A stretch of DNA of 44,126 bases from a bacterium (lineage in GTDB: Bacteria; BMS3Abin14), in the NCBI GenBank assembly GCA_020350725.1, contig CP070719.1, positions 854,883 through 899,008 of the forward strand, read 5' to 3'. Below are positions 1 to 6,867 of the stretch, one piece after another. The translations under genes were made by a program, and so were the position numbers. How positions within the stretch are numbered: the first letter of the stretch is position 1; each line of letters begins with the position of its first letter. The notes below the pieces were generated by a model, which had not been told where the DNA came from, searched no databases, and saw only the letters and a program-made list of their open reading frames with translations.

Positions 1-63
1 GACAGCGTCTATCAGGCAGGGGCGAAGTGCGCCGGTTGGGATGTGGACGCGCTGGAACTATAG
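1..63 (+). CDS. C-terminal end of an unidentified protein (partial)
   Basis: Frame 1 is open from the first base and stops at TAG 61-63, giving 20 residues that end in DALEL. The gene begins upstream of the window, so neither its length nor its family can be seen. It converges with the minus-strand cysteine-cluster gene that ends at 127. The evidence is only an open frame running in from the edge, so the reading is tentative. Confidence 0.4.
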   Translation, partial: DSVYQAGAKCAGWDVDALEL

Positions 64-126
64 GCCTGGACCCGAGTCCTTGATTCAGGACCCAAGACTC
101 TGGATTCCGGGCCATGAACCCTTCCT

Positions 127-666
127 CTAAGGCACCAGCACGACCTCTCCCATTGTGCAGATCGGAGGGTTGGGCTGAAAGCGGGCGCAGGCGGATGGGC
201 GGTGCCGGCGTCCCAGATGGTGGACGGAGCAGAAAGGTCTTCCGTCCTCGAGGTTGCGGAAGAGTAGGGGGCATATTCTCAGTCGGACGCCGCCGAAGAA
301 CCAGCAGGTGTACATCCGATTCCTTCCCTCGCCAACGGCCATGTAGAACTCACCCGCCAGTGTTCCCCGTTCTTTCCACCTTCTATATGTAGCGGCGGAG
401 ACGGCCCCTGGTCTCATATGGGTACAGCAGGTCCCGCACCTGAGACATTGGGACGAATCATCGGGAATCCTCTGGGCTGCGAGGGCCTCAACCGGGTGGG
501 ATCGGGACAGGATGAGATGGTAAGCGTCGAACAGGGCCACCAGCGGATCGTTGGGCAGATCGCCGTGCCGCCGCCGCACCATCTCCCAGGGAATCCACTC
601 CGCAGAGACGAGGTCGCACAGATGGACCGGGAGGACCGCACTCAGCTCCTGTCGGAAAAGGTCCAC
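127..666 (-). CDS. YkgJ-family cysteine cluster protein (putative Zn/Fe-chelating)
   Basis: This 179-residue soluble protein carries the YkgJ/UPF0153-type cysteine cluster. A CxxCGTCC group lies at about residues 74-80, a CPLL cysteine at about 133, a CSVHHLG segment at about 146, and a further cysteine in the RPSACARF motif near 160. This spacing is typical of the family predicted to bind zinc or an Fe-S cluster; its reaction is unknown. The N-terminal 70 residues have no recognisable domain, which is normal for the family. It is encoded alone, with its 5' side facing a repeat-filled spacer. Family assignment is firm; function is not. Confidence 0.85.
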   Translation of the reverse strand: MDLFRQELSAVLPVHLCDLVSAEWIPWEMVRRRHGDLPNDPLVALFDAYHLILSRSHPVEALAAQRIPDDSSQCLRCGTCCTHMRPGAVSAATYRRWKERGTLAGEFYMAVGEGRNRMYTCWFFGGVRLRICPLLFRNLEDGRPFCSVHHLGRRHRPSACARFQPNPPICTMGEVVLVP

Positions 667-714
667 GACATTCCCTCCGCCGGTAGTTTAGCAGAATTCA
701 GATGAGGATTGGTA

Positions 715-965
715 GGCCTTCGCCCTGACGAAGGGCGGCGAAGGACGGGAAATCCGTCGTGACGGGTGACCTGTGATTCGGAAACGGATCCAAAATCCAA
801 AGTCCAAAATCCAAAATGACAGTTCCCGGTTCACGGTTGGGACGGCCGTGATTGGTGATTAGTGATTCGTGATTCGAAAAGACCAGTTCACGGTTCGAGA
901 TTGCTTCACTTGAGTCTCGGTTCGCAATGACACCGCTATTACCCCCTGACTGATAGCCACGTCCC
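715..965. repeat. Intergenic mosaic of short quasi-tandem repeats (left copy)
   Basis: The spacer 667-1268 holds no convincing gene in its first 600 bases. It is a chain of short repeated words. Four CCAAAATCC/CCAAAGTCC units lie at 788-816, GTTCACGG-type words at 819-841 and 882-895, and four GTGATT units at 849-877. A 37-bp element at 896-932 recurs at 43926-43962 in the same orientation with 33 of 37 bases identical. That element has ATTGC/GCAAT arms, resembling dispersed 'cattgcgag...gaagcaatc' palindromes seen in many bacterial genomes. Confidence 0.8.
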
Positions 966-1094
966 ATGGCTCAGGTTCCACGTTCCAGTTATAAACTGTG
1001 AACTGAGAGCTGGGTCCTAAGGACTGGGTGATATGTGATACGTAACAGCTCAGTTTACTTATCTCTTATCACTTATCTCTCAGAACGATATATC

Positions 1095-1195
1095 CTCCCC
1101 CCTTCGCCCACTCGCCCCACCGCCCCTCCTATCTCCGCGTCCCCGTGTCCCCGCGTCTGCTTCTCGCCCCCCTGGACGCTGGTCTCCGGACTTGG
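1095..1195. repeat. Diverged copy of the 'gcggagacgcgg / tccagagtccagagg' repeat
   Basis: This stretch reads as a degenerate copy, in the orientation of the 44039-44126 element, of the repeat that is perfect at 37771-37858. It has CGCCCCACCGCCCC, then TCCGCGTCCCCGTG and CGCGTCTGCTTCTC, then a GGACGCTGGTCTCCGGAC end. No coding potential is apparent in either strand here. Confidence 0.65.
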
Positions 1196-1268
1196 TCTGA
1201 ACCCGGAACAACTTCCCGGGAGCTGCAATGTGTATCATCGCCGATATTTCGGTTATGATTATAAATAT

Positions 1269-1496
1269 ATGGACATCCTCATCTCTCTCATAGTCTCCGG
1301 TGTCGTCATCCTCCTCGGCGCTCTGTGCCTGCTGTTTCCCAGGTGGGTGATCTCGATGGTGTGTCGGCACGCCTCCTCTTACATGAAGGAGGATCTGTCC
1401 GCCGACCCCACCTACATATATATGTTCAGGTTCTACGGTGCGGCGGCGGCGCTCCTGGGCCTTTACGCCCTGTTTCAGGTAGTAGGGAATGTTTAG
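1269..1496 (+). CDS. Small two-helix membrane protein, unknown function
   Basis: This is a 75-residue protein with two hydrophobic segments, about residues 3-32 (LISLIVSGVVILLGAL...) and 57-73 (GAAAALLGLYALFQVV). A short polar loop containing a DLSADPTY stretch separates them. I place the start at ATG 1269 because the frame upstream of it is Pro/Ser/Cys-rich translation of repeat DNA. There is no clear Shine-Dalgarno sequence before it. An AT-rich stretch around 1251-1268 could serve as a -10 element. No family is recognised. Similar short membrane proteins are common next to envelope genes, but nothing here assigns a role. Confidence 0.55.
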   Translation: MDILISLIVSGVVILLGALCLLFPRWVISMVCRHASSYMKEDLSADPTYIYMFRFYGAAAALLGLYALFQVVGNV

Positions 1497-1587
1497 AATC
1501 GGTTTCGGCTGGGGCAGAGTCAGTTGTTGGGCAGGGTGGAAGCTGCATCGCACATTTCATGCGGACTTTCCCTTCAACAGTTCTCCC

Positions 1588-1616
1588 TTGCAAATTCACC
1601 GTAAAAAGAGTATAAG
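1588..1616 (+). promoter_or_regulatory. Sigma-70 promoter of the cold-shock gene, with long leader
   Basis: TTGCAA (1588-1593) and TATAAG (1611-1616) are separated by exactly 17 bases, the optimal sigma-70 spacing. Transcription would start near 1623, leaving a leader of about 165 nucleotides before the start codon at 1788. Long leaders are typical of cspA-type mRNAs and can act as thermosensors. This one is otherwise uncharacterised. Confidence 0.7.
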
Positions 1617-1787
1617 AGCAGCGCCGGTGTGAATAGACCATTCGGTAGGTCAAGGAATTGTAACCGCGGAAAAGCTTCATGGGTACGATCGGGGTCCTGG
1701 GCTTTGAAGTTCGGGGCTCTTTTGGTTGTGGTCGACGACGGGGCCTTTCCTGGGTTGCAAACCAATCAATTCGGGAGGAAAGGTACA

Positions 1788-1988
1788 ATGGCAGAGGGAA
1801 CAGTCAAGTGGTTCAATGATGCGAAGGGTTTTGGCTTCCTGACCCAGGAGGACGGCCCCGATGTTTTCGTGCACTTCTCGGCCATCCAGGGAGAGGGTTT
1901 CAAGTCCCTTCAGGAGGGTCAGCGCGTGAGCTTCGACATCGTTGACGGCCCCAAGGGACCACAGGCCGCCAACGTCGTCGTCCTGTAA
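1788..1988 (+). CDS. Cold-shock domain protein (CspA family)
   Basis: This 66-residue single cold-shock domain is the normal length for the family. RNP1 is visible as KGFGFL (residues 13-18) and RNP2 as DVFVHFSAI (25-33); both contact single-stranded RNA or DNA. Such proteins act as RNA chaperones that melt secondary structure during cold shock or slow growth. The open frame extends upstream to 1629, but ATG 1788 is the true start: a strong GGGAGGAAAGG ribosome binding site lies just before it and translation from there gives the canonical [10 protein letters not shown]. It is monocistronic, with a sigma-70 promoter at 1588-1616 and an intrinsic terminator at 2017-2048. Which paralogue (cspA, cspD and so on) cannot be decided. 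Confidence 0.97.
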   Translation: MAEGTVKWFNDAKGFGFLTQEDGPDVFVHFSAIQGEGFKSLQEGQRVSFDIVDGPKGPQAANVVVL

Positions 1989-2016
1989 GGATCGCTTAAA
2001 GAAGGCCTAACATCGG

Positions 2017-2048
2017 CCCCGGGGCATTCTCTGCCCCGGGGTTTTTTT
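2017..2048 (+). terminator. Intrinsic terminator of the cold-shock gene
   Basis: A perfect 10-bp GC stem (CCCCGGGGCA, 2017-2026, pairing with 2032-2041) closes a TTCTC loop. Seven T residues (2042-2048) follow directly. This is a textbook rho-independent terminator 28 bases after the stop codon. Confidence 0.95.
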
Positions 2049-2054
2049 GTCGTA

Positions 2055-2145
2055 TGGGACACTCCAGGGGCCGGTGTCCAGAGAGGGCGAGGGGGCCCTT
2101 CGACAGGCTCCGTTCGACAAGCTCACGGCAGGCAGGGCAGGCCGG
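2055..2145. repeat. Dispersed repeat with TTCGACAGGCTC / TTCGACAAGCTCA words
   Basis: A short 'gtgtccagagagg' word is followed by two near-copies of the TTCGACA(A/G)GCTC motif at 2099-2110 and 2113-2125, then a GGCAGGCAGGGCAGG run. The same motif occurs at 37971-37992 and, inverted, at 25939-25958. When translated it gives the spurious PEPVEG or LSLSKG peptides often seen in automatic annotation, so no gene should be called here. Confidence 0.75.
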
Positions 2146-2199
2146 AAACCGGGAACTGCAAACTCCCGCTCCGTCCCCGGTATCCCCAGACTCTCCTCC

Positions 2200-3015
2200 C
2201 TAAAACCTCTCCGGCTTTATCGCCTCGATGTCGGCTGAGACGAAGTATTCCCATGCCTCGTCTGCGGTATCAGGGGCAAGGCTGCTGATGACCTCGCGGC
2301 TCTCCTCCTTGGTGATGATGCGTATATCGACGAATCCGGCATCCTTAAGTGTCTTTTCGGTATCCTCTGTAGTGGCGGCACCGCCGACGCACGCCGACAC
2401 CAGGGCAAGATCCTCCTGCATCCCTGCCGGAAGGGGCTTGGTGGAGACGATGTCCGAGATGGACAGCCTTCCTCCCGGCTTGAGGACACGATACGCCTCA
2501 CGGTAGACGGCAGGCTTGTCGGGGGAGAGGTTGATCACGCAGTTGGAGATAACAATGTCGGCAACTCCGTCGGCCACGGGCAGGTGCTCGATCTCGCCCA
2601 GGCGAAACTCCACATTCTCTCTCCCGGATTTCCGTTTATTCTCCCTGGCCAGGGAGATCATGTCCGGCGTCATGTCCACACCGATGACCTTTCCGGTATC
2701 GCCGACCTGTTCGGCGGCCAGGAAGCAGTCGAATCCGCCGCCGCTGCCCAGATCCACCACCGTCTCGCCTTCCTTAAGCGATGCCAGAGCGACCGGATTG
2801 CCGCACCCCAGGCCCAGATTGGATCCCTCGGGAACACTGGTCATGTCATCCGCCGAGTAACCCATGGAGGCCGAGGCCCTTTCCGGCGTGAAGCCCGATT
2901 CACCGCAGCACGAGGACAGGGGTTCCTGATAGCATCCCCGGGCCTCGTCCCGGGCGATCCTCCCGTAACTCTCGCGTACTCTTTCCCTGATTTTCTCTGT
3001 CCGCTCCGTTGTCAT
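2200..3015 (-). CDS. arsM: Arsenite S-adenosylmethionine methyltransferase ArsM
   Basis: This 271-residue cytoplasmic enzyme would methylate arsenite with S-adenosylmethionine to give methylated arsenicals. SAM motif I is DLGSGGGFD (residues 88-96). The arsenic-binding cysteines expected of ArsM are present: Cys36/Cys37 in SSCCG, Cys159 in SNCVINLSPDK and Cys209 in ACVGGA. The SNCVINLSPDK signature is diagnostic for ArsM against generic methyltransferases. The start at 3015 has an AAAGGAGAAAGG ribosome binding site. It is the last gene of the arsR-cysteine protein-arsM series and has its own ArsR-like operator at 3041-3056. A terminator hairpin separates it from the preceding gene, so it is probably transcribed as its own arsenic-induced unit. 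Identification is firm. Confidence 0.95.
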   Translation of the reverse strand: MTTERTEKIRERVRESYGRIARDEARGCYQEPLSSCCGESGFTPERASASMGYSADDMTSVPEGSNLGLGCGNPVALASLKEGETVVDLGSGGGFDCFLAAEQVGDTGKVIGVDMTPDMISLARENKRKSGRENVEFRLGEIEHLPVADGVADIVISNCVINLSPDKPAVYREAYRVLKPGGRLSISDIVSTKPLPAGMQEDLALVSACVGGAATTEDTEKTLKDAGFVDIRIITKEESREVISSLAPDTADEAWEYFVSADIEAIKPERF

Positions 3016-3040
3016 TCCTTTCTCCTTTTTTGTTTTGCAG

Positions 3041-3056
3041 TTCGAAAAGTATCGAA
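3041..3056 (-). promoter_or_regulatory. Putative ArsR operator upstream of arsM
   Basis: This is the inverted repeat TTCGA-N6-TCGAA, one of three identically spaced copies in the ars region (others at 3486-3501 and 3853-3868). In minus-strand sense it is preceded by ATTATT and a run of seven T, the same arrangement as the copy before the cysteine-protein gene. It lies 26 bases upstream of the arsM start, where repressor binding would block transcription initiation. Confidence 0.65.
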
Positions 3057-3065
3057 ATAATAGCC

Positions 3066-3115
3066 GAAAAAAAGCTCCTGTGGGGCCGGAGGGGCGGTTC
3101 CTGCCCTCCGGCCCC
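3066..3115 (-). terminator. Terminator or attenuator between the cysteine-protein gene and arsM
   Basis: A perfect 12-bp GC stem (3082-3093 with 3104-3115) has a 10-nt loop. In minus-strand direction it is followed, after about eight bases, by a run of seven T (3067-3073). It lies between the stop of the small cysteine protein and the arsM operator. It would therefore end the upstream transcript and insulate arsM. Confidence 0.75.
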
Positions 3116-3122
3116 GGGTGGA

Positions 3123-3377
3123 TTACTTCTCTTCCGATTCTTCGGAAGGGGGGCAGCAGCCCATCTTCCGCATCATCTCGAGCATCTTCTCCGGGTTGAA
3201 TTCGGAGTCCTCGCCGCAGAAATTCCTCATCATGGCCGTGCAGTCGAATGTTCCGTTTTTCTGCCGGAACTGTTCCATCATCTCCGCCATCCTCTCGAAT
3301 CCACCGGCGGGCATCCTGAAATCAGCTCCTGGACAGCATCCCGAGAAATCCGATTTTCCCTCTTTCCTGTCAGTCAT
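3123..3377 (-). CDS. 84-residue cysteine-rich protein of the ars cluster
   Basis: This small soluble protein has no signal peptide or membrane segment. It carries two Cys-Cys pairs (SGCCPG near residue 14 and KMGCCPP near 74) and two single cysteines between them (FDCTAMM and NFCGED). The rest is Met-rich amphipathic helix (MAEMMEQF, MLEMMRKM). I do not recognise a named family. The cysteine pattern suggests binding of a thiophilic metal or metalloid. It sits between arsR and arsM on the same strand, with its own TTCGA-N6-TCGAA site at 3486-3501 and a strong GGAAAGGAGG ribosome binding site. A role in arsenite binding or delivery to ArsM is a reasonable inference. It could equally be a passive sequestration protein. 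Confidence 0.75.
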   Translation of the reverse strand: MTDRKEGKSDFSGCCPGADFRMPAGGFERMAEMMEQFRQKNGTFDCTAMMRNFCGEDSEFNPEKMLEMMRKMGCCPPSEESEEK

Positions 3378-3485
3378 GGGTTCATCCTCCTTTCCGTGGG
3401 CGTTCGATGCGCTTTACCTTCTTAGACGGCACCGGGGCTGAAAAGGATACAGGTTTCGCAACTCATTCCATTGAAACTTAGAAAA

Positions 3486-3501
3486 TTCGATAGCTTTCGA
3501 A
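3486..3501 (-). promoter_or_regulatory. Putative ArsR operator upstream of the cysteine-protein gene
   Basis: This is TTCGA-N6-TCGAA with the same arm sequence and spacing as the other two ars sites. In minus-strand sense it follows ATTATT and a run of seven T. It lies just after arsR and about 110 bases before the cysteine-protein start, so that gene would have its own repressed promoter and a leader of roughly 100 nt. Confidence 0.65.
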
Positions 3502-3524
3502 ATAATGGGGTAAAAAAACATCCC

Positions 3525-3860
3525 TCACTCCAGCGAGAAGAAAGCTCCCATCGTTTTTATGGTCTCGGGTTCGATCCAGCACTCGATCCGCTGTCCTCGG
3601 CGCTCCATCCTGATGAGGCCGGCCCGCCGCAGCTCCTTGATGTGATGCGAAATGGTGGAGGGAACGATGTCGAGGAATTTTCCCACGTCGCCGACGCAGG
3701 CGCATCCCTTTGTCTCTATCTCCTCCTCGAGGTCATCGGTGGATACGGGGATGCAGCACAGTGACAGGAGGCGCATGAAGATCCTCAGCCTGTTCGGGTT
3801 CGACAGGGCCTTGAACTTCTCTGCCAGCTCCAGGATCTGGTCATCTCGATAGTTCGACAT
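3525..3860 (-). CDS. arsR: ArsR/SmtB-family transcriptional repressor
   Basis: This 111-residue winged-helix repressor would release DNA when it binds arsenite or a related metalloid. The N-terminal KALSNPNRLRIFMRLL segment (residues 17-32) is the standard ArsR helix. The recognition helix follows at about 56-80, ending in STISHHIKELRRAGLI. The inducer site is likely the CxC pair Cys53/Cys55 at the start of the helix preceding the recognition helix, perhaps with Cys35/Cys36 or Cys94. An operator-like inverted repeat (3853-3868) overlaps its own start codon, implying autoregulation. Downstream lie the cysteine-protein gene and arsM, each with the same site. Family is firm; arsenic as inducer rests on the CxC motif and the linked arsM. 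Confidence 0.93.
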   Translation of the reverse strand: MSNYRDDQILELAEKFKALSNPNRLRIFMRLLSLCCIPVSTDDLEEEIETKGCACVGDVGKFLDIVPSTISHHIKELRRAGLIRMERRGQRIECWIEPETIKTMGAFFSLE

Positions 3861-3868
3861 ATTTCGAA
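3853..3868 (-). promoter_or_regulatory. Putative ArsR operator overlapping the arsR start
   Basis: This is the third TTCGA-N6-TCGAA copy. It is embedded in a longer AT-rich near-palindrome (GACATAT...ATATGTC) at 3856-3877. It overlaps the arsR start codon (3858-3860), so either the transcript is almost leaderless or repression acts by roadblock. Confidence 0.6.
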
Positions 3869-4157
3869 ATATATGTCATGGTCCCCGGTCTGTCAAGAGA
3901 AAAACGGTGGGGGACGGAAAATTGGATAGAGCAGGGCTCCCCGGTGACGACGGTTCGGGAGATCCCCCGCTTCCAGGCGAATAGAGGCCCTGCCTGGTAT
4001 ACTTCCAGTAGGAACGCTTTCTTGGCAGATGAGGAGGGGGAGTGGACATCCACGCACGCCCGGTCGGGGGGAGAGAGCACCAAGCGGGGCGGGGGCGGGT
4101 CGGAGCAGGCTGGAGTGGAAAGGGGGATGATCAAAACTCTTTCAGGGCAGGATAACC

Positions 4158-4430
4158 GTGAAGCTGAACTGTTGGGAATACAAGAGATGCGGAAGGCAGC
4201 CCGGCGGCGACAGGTCCGAGGAATTGGGCATATGTCCGGCCTCCGTCGAATGGAGCCTGGACGGAGCCCACGACGGCAAGAATGCCGGCAGGGTGTGCTG
4301 GGTAGTGTCCGGTACCTACTGTGACAGCCTCGTCAGCGGCACCTATGCCTCTGAAGTCAACTCCTGCGACATGTGCGATTTCTTCCAGTTGGTCAGGTTC
4401 GAGGAGCAGGGGGACCAGCCCGCTGCCTGA
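4158..4430 (+). CDS. Two-CW domain-containing protein
   Basis: This 90-residue soluble protein carries the paired Cys-Trp pattern of the two-CW family: Cys5-Trp6, Cys11, Cys26, then Cys47-Trp48, Cys55, Cys70 and Cys73 (CDMC). The cysteine number and spacing suggest a bound metal or Fe-S centre. The family is frequent in Deltaproteobacteria and other anaerobes and has no established function. The start is GTG 4158, giving the canonical MKLNCWE opening. The preceding 297 bases (3861-4157) contain the divergent arsR promoter side and no other gene that I can support. Family is confident, role unknown. Confidence 0.88.
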   Translation: MKLNCWEYKRCGRQPGGDRSEELGICPASVEWSLDGAHDGKNAGRVCWVVSGTYCDSLVSGTYASEVNSCDMCDFFQLVRFEEQGDQPAA

Positions 4431-4723
4431 CCTTACGGCGGGCGGTCGGGGAGGCACGTCAGAAGCCGACCCCCGGTCCTTTGCATCCGGAACCCCTTAC
4501 CCGAAAGGGGCACTGATCTCTTCGCCGGACCCCGGAGCAGGAGGGATTTTACCTGGTCCTGTCGCTGGGAGAAGGATGCCTCTGATTCGGGATCGGTTGC
4601 GGTATCCGAACCCCTGCTCCACGAAAGGTGTGGCTTTGCTTTTCCCTGTGCCTTCGGATCCCTCTGTGGTTAAATAGCCGCTTCGGATGACCCGTGGCAC
4701 GGTTGACCGGGAGGCGAGGGGTC

Positions 4724-5494
4724 ATGACGCCGATCTACCAGCTTGCATATGAGGTCAGGCCCCACGAGGCCGGCTACATGGAGAGGGCAAGGCCTGCTGC
4801 CCTGCTGAACTATCTCCAGGACGCGGCCTTCGGTCACGCCGCCGAGCTGGGGGTCTCGGTCTTCGATCTCTTTCCGAAGGGACTGACCTGGGTTCTGTCC
4901 CGCTACCACATCGTCATTGACAGGTACCCTCTTGTCGGGGAGAAAGTCGCCGTGCGGACCTGGATACCCGCCCGGCACGGTCATTTCTTTCCCCGTGAGT
5001 TCGAAATCACGGATGACGAGGGCAATGTCCTTCTCTGCGCCACCACATCCTGGCTGCTCCTGGACCTGAAGACCAAACGGCCCGTGCCTGACGACGGCTC
5101 CATAGACGCATTGCCCGTCCTTGAGAGGAGGGCCGTCGTGGACGATTTCGATCCGTTGCCAGAACTCGTCGAACAGGAAGGGCAATCCCGGTTCACCGTG
5201 CGTCTGAGCGATGTGGACGTCAATCGTCATGTCAATCACGTCGCCTACATCCAGTGGGCCCTGGAGTCCGTTCCCAATGCGGCGTCCGCGAACCGGTCAC
5301 CGGTGAGGATCGAGGCCAGCTATCTTGGCGAAGCCCATTACGGAGATTCGGTCATCGCTCGGATCGGAAGATCCAATGACAGGCGATCATACGTCCACCA
5401 ATTGATCGGGGAAAAAGATGGAAGGGAACTGACCCGGCTGAGGACTGCCTGGGAGCCGGTCCGGGCCCCTTTGATCCCCTATGGGGCGCCATGA
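4724..5494 (+). CDS. Bacterial acyl-ACP thioesterase (FatA/FatB-like)
   Basis: This 256-residue protein has two hot-dog folds. It would hydrolyse acyl-acyl carrier protein to free fatty acid in the cytoplasm. The N-terminal half has the typical EVRPHEAGYMERARPAALLNYLQDAA opening split across residues 10-35. The C-terminal half contains DVDVNRHVNHVAY (163-175), which includes the NxHxN..Y active-site pattern of plant-type thioesterases (Asn167, His169, Asn171). The frame is open from 4694, but ATG 4724 follows a GGGAGGCGAGGGG site and matches the family start. Its stop overlaps the start of a diheme cytochrome gene by 4 bases. Released fatty acids may serve lipid recycling; substrate chain length cannot be read from sequence. 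Confidence 0.92.
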   Translation: MTPIYQLAYEVRPHEAGYMERARPAALLNYLQDAAFGHAAELGVSVFDLFPKGLTWVLSRYHIVIDRYPLVGEKVAVRTWIPARHGHFFPREFEITDDEGNVLLCATTSWLLLDLKTKRPVPDDGSIDALPVLERRAVVDDFDPLPELVEQEGQSRFTVRLSDVDVNRHVNHVAYIQWALESVPNAASANRSPVRIEASYLGEAHYGDSVIARIGRSNDRRSYVHQLIGEKDGRELTRLRTAWEPVRAPLIPYGAP

Positions 5495-5745
5495 GGAAAC
5501 CTGGAAGGATATCGGCTCTGAGGAGTATCTCCACCCTTGCCGTCCTGACGGTCCTCGTGGCGGGGCTGCTCTTCCTTTCCTCCGGGCCGGAAGCACCGTC
5601 CATTCCCTCTGATCCTCCTCACCTCGGCGCGGGTTTCGATATCCAGTGCGTAAAGTGCCATTCGCCGGGTGCTGTATCGCCGCTGAAGAAAGGGCATACG
5701 CCGGAGGAGCAGTGTCTCCAGTGCCATGGGTCAACGGTTCTGTAG
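5491..5745 (+). CDS. Small exported diheme cytochrome c
   Basis: This 84-residue protein has an N-terminal signal or anchor helix (about 15-31) and two heme c attachment motifs, CVKCH (53-57) and CLQCH (75-79). The KKGH histidine (69) could be a distal ligand. It acts outside the cytoplasmic membrane, probably as a one- or two-electron carrier. Heme attachment would need the CcsA/ResB system encoded at 31.9-33.8 kb. It is translationally coupled to the thioesterase (ATGA overlap at 5491-5494), an unexpected pairing of lipid and redox genes. It is much shorter than ordinary diheme cytochromes and resembles the minimal heme-binding half of multiheme proteins. No frameshift is evident downstream that would extend it. 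Confidence 0.88.
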   Translation: MRKPGRISALRSISTLAVLTVLVAGLLFLSSGPEAPSIPSDPPHLGAGFDIQCVKCHSPGAVSPLKKGHTPEEQCLQCHGSTVL

Positions 5746-5965
5746 TCCGAGGTCACAGGTAAAAAGCAAGGCATGATCATGATGTCGGTCCGACCCACGT
5801 GGCGGATCCCGGTACGGCCCATTTTGAATAGACCTGCGCGCCGGTGCAGTATCTCGGTAACCATTTGACCACCCCTCTCGTAATATACGGTGTTCGGAGC
5901 AGAATACTGGACCCCTCTGGCGAGGGGGCCTGAGTCGGCAGGGATCTGCTCCGTGGGGTGTCGTT

Positions 5966-6670
5966 ATGAGGGGTGCAGTGACAATGGCGGCGGTCCTGTC
6001 CTTCCTGTTTCCCGTACAGGTTGAGACGTCCGCTTCCGATACCGATCCATTCCCCGTCCGGGCCGGAATCTCCTCGCAGAAAAAACATGCCGCCGGAGAC
6101 CTCGATCCCACCCTGACCAGGATCCGGGAGATCCTGAACAGGGCGCACCACACCAGGATCACAGCCAGGGCGGTCACCGGAAATCTCATCAGGCAGATCG
6201 ATGTTGCCCTCGCGGAACTGGACGCAGTCACCACAGCGGTGTCGGGTGAGGGGGGGAGCATTCCCCTCCCCGCCGTCTGCAGAGCCAACCCTGCTGCCGG
6301 CCCCCGCCTGAAGGCTGCCAGGGCACTGGTGAGGCCGTCCGCCCCAATGGCAGATGGAGGGGCGGTCAGGGGGATGGCAAAGACAGCGAGAGAGGACGAA
6401 TATGTCGAGCTGGCGGCCGTTCTGGAGGAGAACTGCGAAATCCTTCTGGGCTATATGAGAGCGGTGAAAAAATATCTGGACCCCAAAGCCAGGTTTATAT
6501 CCAGTCTCACCCCTCGCAACAGGTTGTCGGGGGAGGACAAGTCGTTCCTCTTCGAATGCCTCACATCGGAAAGGAAGAACCTCCGGATGCAGCTGGGGAG
6601 ATTGACGGACCTCGTCAAATCCATCGAACGGCTCTGCGAGGAATACAGGGAAGCCGGCGGGGAAGCGTGA
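5966..6670 (+). CDS. Exported helical protein of unknown function
   Basis: This 234-residue product has a short hydrophobic start (MAAVLSFLFPVQV) that reads as a signal peptide. Helix-rich segments at about 50-95, 140-170 and 195-230 follow, with Arg/Glu/Leu periodicity suggesting coiled coil or helical bundle. Two cysteines near 105 and 156 could form a disulfide. I do not recognise the family. The opposite strand is open over nearly the same interval, but its translation is Pro/Arg/Gly-rich with no domain, so the plus strand is preferred. The ribosome binding site is weak, and ATG 5984 is an alternative start. The 220 bases before it contain no gene that I can see. Confidence 0.6.
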   Translation: MRGAVTMAAVLSFLFPVQVETSASDTDPFPVRAGISSQKKHAAGDLDPTLTRIREILNRAHHTRITARAVTGNLIRQIDVALAELDAVTTAVSGEGGSIPLPAVCRANPAAGPRLKAARALVRPSAPMADGGAVRGMAKTAREDEYVELAAVLEENCEILLGYMRAVKKYLDPKARFISSLTPRNRLSGEDKSFLFECLTSERKNLRMQLGRLTDLVKSIERLCEEYREAGGEA

Positions 6671-6867
6671 GGTCAACGGAGGGATGCCGGAGCTGATCGG
6701 ATCCAGGTTTCCCTCGTCAGGGTTCCATGTTCCCTGTGATCCGGATGATCGGTGTTCTCCTCACGCGGGATGCTTGCCTCGAAAGGAGAAACCTTCAGGC
6801 GGGGAAGAGAGTCTGCCGGGGGCCTAACCCTTACCGGTTCCCGTCATCCATCTCCCGGCAGGGGGCA

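Noticed and set aside
1035-1268. N-terminal extension of the small membrane protein
   Set aside because: This stretch translates the repeat element at 1095-1195 (Pro/Ser/Cys-rich) and is not protein-like.
4493-4510. Terminator after the two-CW gene
   Set aside because: CCCCTT/AAGGGG forms a 6-bp stem but no T run follows. The 293-base spacer 4431-4723 otherwise shows nothing I can support.
5777-6676. 299-residue minus-strand frame opposite the exported helical protein
   Set aside because: Its translation is Arg/Pro/Gly-rich and lacks helix periodicity, a signal peptide or domain. The plus strand was preferred, although with moderate confidence.
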